Positions 58,874 to 64,000 of a stretch of DNA of 64,000 bases are shown in pieces. Source of the DNA: Neopestalotiopsis rosae. Taxonomy: Eukaryota > Ascomycota > Sordariomycetes > Amphisphaeriales > Sporocadaceae. Below the pieces are notes generated by a model. The model searched no databases, was not told where the DNA came from, and saw only the letters and a list, made by a program, of their open reading frames with translations. Every line of letters begins with the position of its first letter. The stretch's first letter is position 1. Location of the stretch: the NCBI GenBank assembly GCA_023078685.1, contig JALGAS010000005.1:4278001-4342000 (forward strand). The letters run 5' to 3'. A program made the translations under genes and the position numbers.

Positions 58874-60968
58874 ATGGTGTCGAGCACTCTCAAGACCATT
58901 GCTTGGCTGGCAGCCACAGCAGCTGCAAAATGCACTGCTCCGAGCCCCAGCAACACCACCAGCAAACCAAACTTTGTCTTCATAATGACTGATGACCAGG
59001 ATATGCACATGAATTCGCTGGCATATCAACCATCTGTGCAGAAGCATTTTGCAGAACAAGGCACCTGGTTCCAAAAACATTTTTGCACAGTCTCTCAATG
59101 CTGTCCATCTAGGGTCTCTTTGTTGACTGGCAAGGCCGCACACAACACCAACGTTACTGATGTTTCTGCACCTTATGGTAATTGCGTTCCAAATAAGCAC
59201 ATACTTGCTCCGTGGCTGATAAATTGTTTAGGTGGCTACACAAAATTCATCAGCCAAGGTCTCAATGACAATTACCTGCCGGTCTGGCTGCAGGAAGCTG
59301 GTTATAACACCTATTATACCGGAAAGCTCATGAATGCCCATTCCGTCACTACTTATAATTCACCATATGCCGCTGGTTGGAACGGCTCTGATTGTAAGTT
59401 TCTGGGTGCATACATATGTGGTGCATTATCATGCTGATCATCGCTCGCTCAAAGTTCTAATTGATCCGGGTACTTATGTCTACTATAATTCCTGCATGAC
59501 GAGGAACAATGAACCACCCAGATACAACCCGGGACAGTACTCGACCGACTTGATCGCTTCCAACGCGGTCGGCTTTCTCGATGAAGCCATCGCCGCTTCT
59601 GATCGACCATTCTTCATTGGCGTGACCCCGATTGGACCGCATGGAGAAGTCGTCATCAACGGAACCGTTCCTAGTTTCCGGGACCCAGTCCCAGCTATCC
59701 GTCACGAGAACCTCTTTTCAAATGTGACGGTACCGAGAACGCCGAATTTCAATCCGGATGTTGTATGTGATATACCCACTTTCGAAGACAGTCCAGCCGA
59801 GATTGAAAGATGGAACTAACACATTGTAGCCTGGAAGCGCGAGTTATTTGAAGTTGATGCCACAACTGACACAGGACGAGGTAGACTTCAACGACGAGTT
59901 CTACAGAAAACGCCTGCAAACCCTCCAAGCCGTAGACGACCTCGTGGACACCATCATGACGCGGCTAGAGGCGTCTCCCGAGGTCATGGCCAACACTTAC
60001 ATCATCTACACGGCCGACAATGGCTACCACATTTCCCAGCACCGGCTCCCTCCGGGCAAGGCGTGCAACATTGAGGAGGACATCAACATTCCCTTCTTCA
60101 TCCGCGGGCCGGGCATCGCCAAGGGCGCCGTGCAGACGTTCCCGACCACGCACACGGACATCGTGCCCACCTTGTTCACCCTGGCCGGCATCCCCTTGCA
60201 CGACGACTTTGACGGCGAGCCCATCCCCGTCACGGACGAGATGCTGGCCAGCAGCGCCTCGGAACCCAAGAGCGAGCACGTCAATGTCGAGTTTTGGGGC
60301 ACCAACTTGCAGGAGGGAACCCTTTATGTTGATCGCAGTAAGTCTTTCTTATTATGCTCATCCATTCCCGAGAAGGGAGAATCGGCCAAAGCGATTGGGC
60401 CTACAGGAAACTTGACATGTTCTAATGTTACCTTTTAGTGACCTATATCAACAACACCTACAAGCACGTGCGCGTCATTGGCGAAGGCTACGACCTGGCG
60501 TTTGCCGTCTGGTGCACCATGGACCATGAGCTCTACGACATGAAGGTGAGAGACAGCCAAACTCCTATCCCATATGCAACCACACCTCTATTCGCGACGC
60601 GGGACTGACATTTGCAAAACAAGGCCGACCCATACCAAATGACCAATCTATACGGGACATCCAACACCATAGCCGGCTGGAACGCGACCAGCCTGACGGC
60701 GCGCCTCAACGGCCTGCTCCTGACCCTCAAGCACTGCAAGGGCAGGGTCTGCACGCGGCCCTGGGACACGCTGCACCCGCAGGGCGACGTGCGCAACCTG
60801 CGCGACGCCATGGCGCCCGAGTACGACGACTTTTACGAGAACCAGCAGCACGCCGTCACCTTTTCCGAGTGCGCACTCGGCCAGCTGCTCGAGTTTGAGG
60901 GCGCCCTGGAGCCGGTTGCCTATGCGGCGGGCGGGCTGAGGGCGGCGCGCTGGGAGGACTGGACGTGA
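58874..60968 (+). CDS. Secreted arylsulfatase-type sulfatase
   Basis: Six exons (58874-59177, 59232-59393, 59455-59762, 59830-60337, 60439-60545, 60624-60968; introns 54, 61, 67, 101 and 78 bp) encode 577 residues. A signal peptide (KTIAWLAATAAAK) precedes PNFVFIMTDDQD with the metal-binding Asp pair. The sulfatase signature is C76-C77-P-S-R-VSLLTGKAAHNT, whose first Cys is converted to formylglycine. GGYTKFISQGLNDNYLPVWLQEAGY and YTGKLMNAH follow, then IIYTADNGYHISQHRLPPGK with the second metal site. The C-terminus has ELYDMKADPYQMTNLY. This is the layout of fungal arylsulfatases related to N-acetylglucosamine-6-sulfatase. The sulfur source is probably an extracellular sulfate ester. Confidence 0.88.
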
Positions 60969-61396
60969 TTGAACCGTGCGAGTTGAGAGGTTGGAGTATG
61001 TAGAAGTAGAGAGGCCCGAAGAGAGATTCTATCTCGGGACCGTCGTCTCTGATAATCATAATCAAAATGTCCAATGCCTATTTCCTTCCTGAAGAACGCA
61101 TTCTGCTGCAGGATCCAGAAATGATGAGAAGGTTTCGATAAGCCATACTAATGATGAGAACGAATCCAACAACACCAGCTATTTTGAATAGCAAATTCAT
61201 GTTTATACTATTTTTGGTATCTTCTAATTTGCACGCAAACATGCGCATCAAAACTCATCATTATGCCGAACCTACTACAGAAACCAGAACAGACCAGTGC
61301 CAAGAGAAACCCATCAATGCCGCCAACCGGAACTCCCTCGCTCGAGATATCAAGCGAATGCTTTTTATCATGTATATACAGTCGCCATCAAAAACT
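60969..61396. terminator. Convergent 3' regions of sulfatase and haem gene
   Basis: This gap lies between two convergent stops. No coding signal is seen; a frame running through it is antisense to the haem gene. Confidence 0.4.
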
Positions 61397-62615
<1,219 letters not shown>

Positions 62616-63578
62616 GCTGGGCAGGCCGACGATTGGATAATGCGAGAAATCGAATTGGCGGTATGCGCTAAGGGAATTGATTGCCTCGAGGTAGAAAAGC
62701 TAAGAAATGATGGGTGAAAGACGGGACGGAAACGAGCAACTGTCGACGATGGCTGCCGGCGAGTTCGGGTGTTTCGTCGCTCTTTAACAACCAAATTGAA
62801 ATATTGCGCGCACAGACGACTAGCTAGGGCCGTTTCGAAACGCTGCAAGAAACAGAAAAGCGGAAGAGGAAAGGGTCTTGTCACTGTGGCCCCGATAAAA
62901 ACGCGATCAATGCGAAAGCGAGAAGAGGAGGGAAATGGGAAGGGATCTAGAGATGATCGAAGCAAATGGTTTTATTTGGGTAATTATCGCTTACTGCTGA
63001 CTGGCCAAAAGTTTTGCCCCTCGAACAAAGTCCCTGACTTCGGTACCCCCAGGTGCCGTAGGTTAACAAGACGCATTTCAGCTGCGGCGGTCGGCATCGC
63101 GCCATCTTACTGCAAATGCCCCCCATGTCGAGCCGCTCTCTGACCCAATCAGCTTGTGTCTGTTGAAAAGCACCCACAAACATACAAGACATATTCTCCG
63201 CTCCCGCCGAGCTTCCGTCTCTCTCACAGTGGGGGGAGTATTAACGGTCGAGCCGAGGCCGAGGTGATAAGATCAGATTGAAGAGCCCCCCGGCCTTGGT
63301 CGTACCGCGTGCGTATTCGCCTATCAGCTTGCGCCTCCATTAGGTTGCATTTCTTGTCTGTGGAAACATTATAATGTCAAATGAAACATGTCTTGATCCG
63401 CGTGGAGCAATGTTACGCTACGTCGGAGATAGTTGTAAATATCCAAATCGGGCGCACAAGTTGTTCTTTACTTGTTTGCATCAATAAATTGCACAATATA
63501 GTCGCCACGATAATTCACATCGCCTTGAACTCATTGCACATGGTTTCCATTAGGTCTGATGTCAGACTTAGGGGCCAC
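62616..63578. other. Promoter region of hemB and adjoining intergenic DNA
   Basis: Frames opposite hemB's leader are shadows. No other gene is supported. Confidence 0.5.
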
Positions 63579-63900
63579 TCATACCACAACCATTTGTGGC
63601 TGATGTCGATGTCGTTCAGGACAGATCTGGCTATAGAAGCATAGACGGTGTCCGGTCCGATATTTGGACGCACATCGTCGGCGCTGAAAGTGGTGAACAT
63701 GTTTCATACCGGATGCCTCGAAATAGATGCACTCTACCAGCTTAAGATTCTTAAAGTCATCTTTCAATTCTAGCATTCGACACAGAACCTCAGACACATT
63801 TGGTACGGTCAGCTTATGCAGTTGTATGTTTTGAGAAGGATGATGGCACATATCGACAAGAGCCAATAAGAGCCAAGATGAGAGCCAAAAGCGTTGCTTT
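63515..63900 (-). pseudogene. Fragment of an unrecognised protein gene, at least one frame change
   Basis: One frame (about 63890-63705) reads WLLLALVDMCHHPSQNIQLHKL, then LTVPNVSEVLCRMLELKDDFKNLKLVECIYFEASG. A second frame continues with FTTFSADDVRPNIGPDTVYASI and ends at 63515 in CNEFKAM. The joint would need a 30-bp intron or a frameshift. The text looks like the leucine-rich tail of a fungal F-box-like protein, but I do not recognise it. Its 5' part would lie near or beyond the window edge. Confidence 0.35.
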
Positions 63901-64000
63901 CAATGGTGTCTTGTACTCCTCTCAACTTCAGTAAACAAGGAAACAAAGTGCGTGGACGGAAATATGCAGAGGAGTATAGTTTGCTTCCCCTATTATAATA

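Overview
The window is nuclear DNA of a filamentous ascomycete, most likely a Sordariomycete and plausibly Hypocreales. Genes are monocistronic on both strands. Most carry short introns (about 48-142 bp) with GTRNGY donors and CTRAC-like branch points. The protein families are typical of such fungi: an eqolisin peptidase, a fungal NLR, UstYa/DUF3328 proteins, an MRP-type ABC transporter, a C2H2-plus-Zn2Cys6 regulator and many carbohydrate enzymes. I built the gene models by hand; in every multi-exon model the exon lengths sum to an intact frame. I saw no tRNA, rRNA, CRISPR or bacterial-type feature.

Left part (1-20 kb): the 3' end of a glutamic peptidase, a METTL7-like methyltransferase, a 2,077-residue NLR (STAND NTPase plus TPR-like repeats), a 2.7 kb gene-poor stretch, a short-chain dehydrogenase, a decayed cytochrome P450, a 433-bp element with 20-bp terminal inverted repeats, and an F-box-type gene that has lost its start and has an in-frame stop.

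Centre (20-37.5 kb), the most interesting region: a 1,488-residue ABCC exporter, a UstYa-type protein, a 52-residue secreted peptide gene, a second UstYa-type protein on the other strand, and a third smaller protein with two HxxHC motifs. A DHA1 MFS transporter and a Cys-rich secreted protein follow. UstYa proteins are the cyclising oxidases of dikaritin-type fungal RiPPs, so the secreted peptide is a candidate precursor. The block from the ABC transporter to the third UstYa-like gene lies between two copies, in opposite orientation, of a 127-bp sequence that appears identical (19855-19981 and 32928-33054). The whole block may therefore be a repeat-bracketed biosynthetic cassette.

Right part: a gene-poor, repeat-rich stretch with an ankyrin-repeat gene whose upstream region belongs to the same repeat family. 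Then comes a carbohydrate region: a GH106-like secreted protein, a GH39-like secreted hydrolase, a cytoplasmic GH31 alpha-xylosidase, an MFS sugar:H+ symporter, and a dual zinc-finger transcription factor divergent from the symporter. GH31, symporter and regulator look like one uptake-and-cleavage unit for an alpha-linked oligosaccharide such as one from xyloglucan. An arylsulfatase, the housekeeping haem gene for delta-aminolevulinate dehydratase and a fragmentary reading frame end the window.
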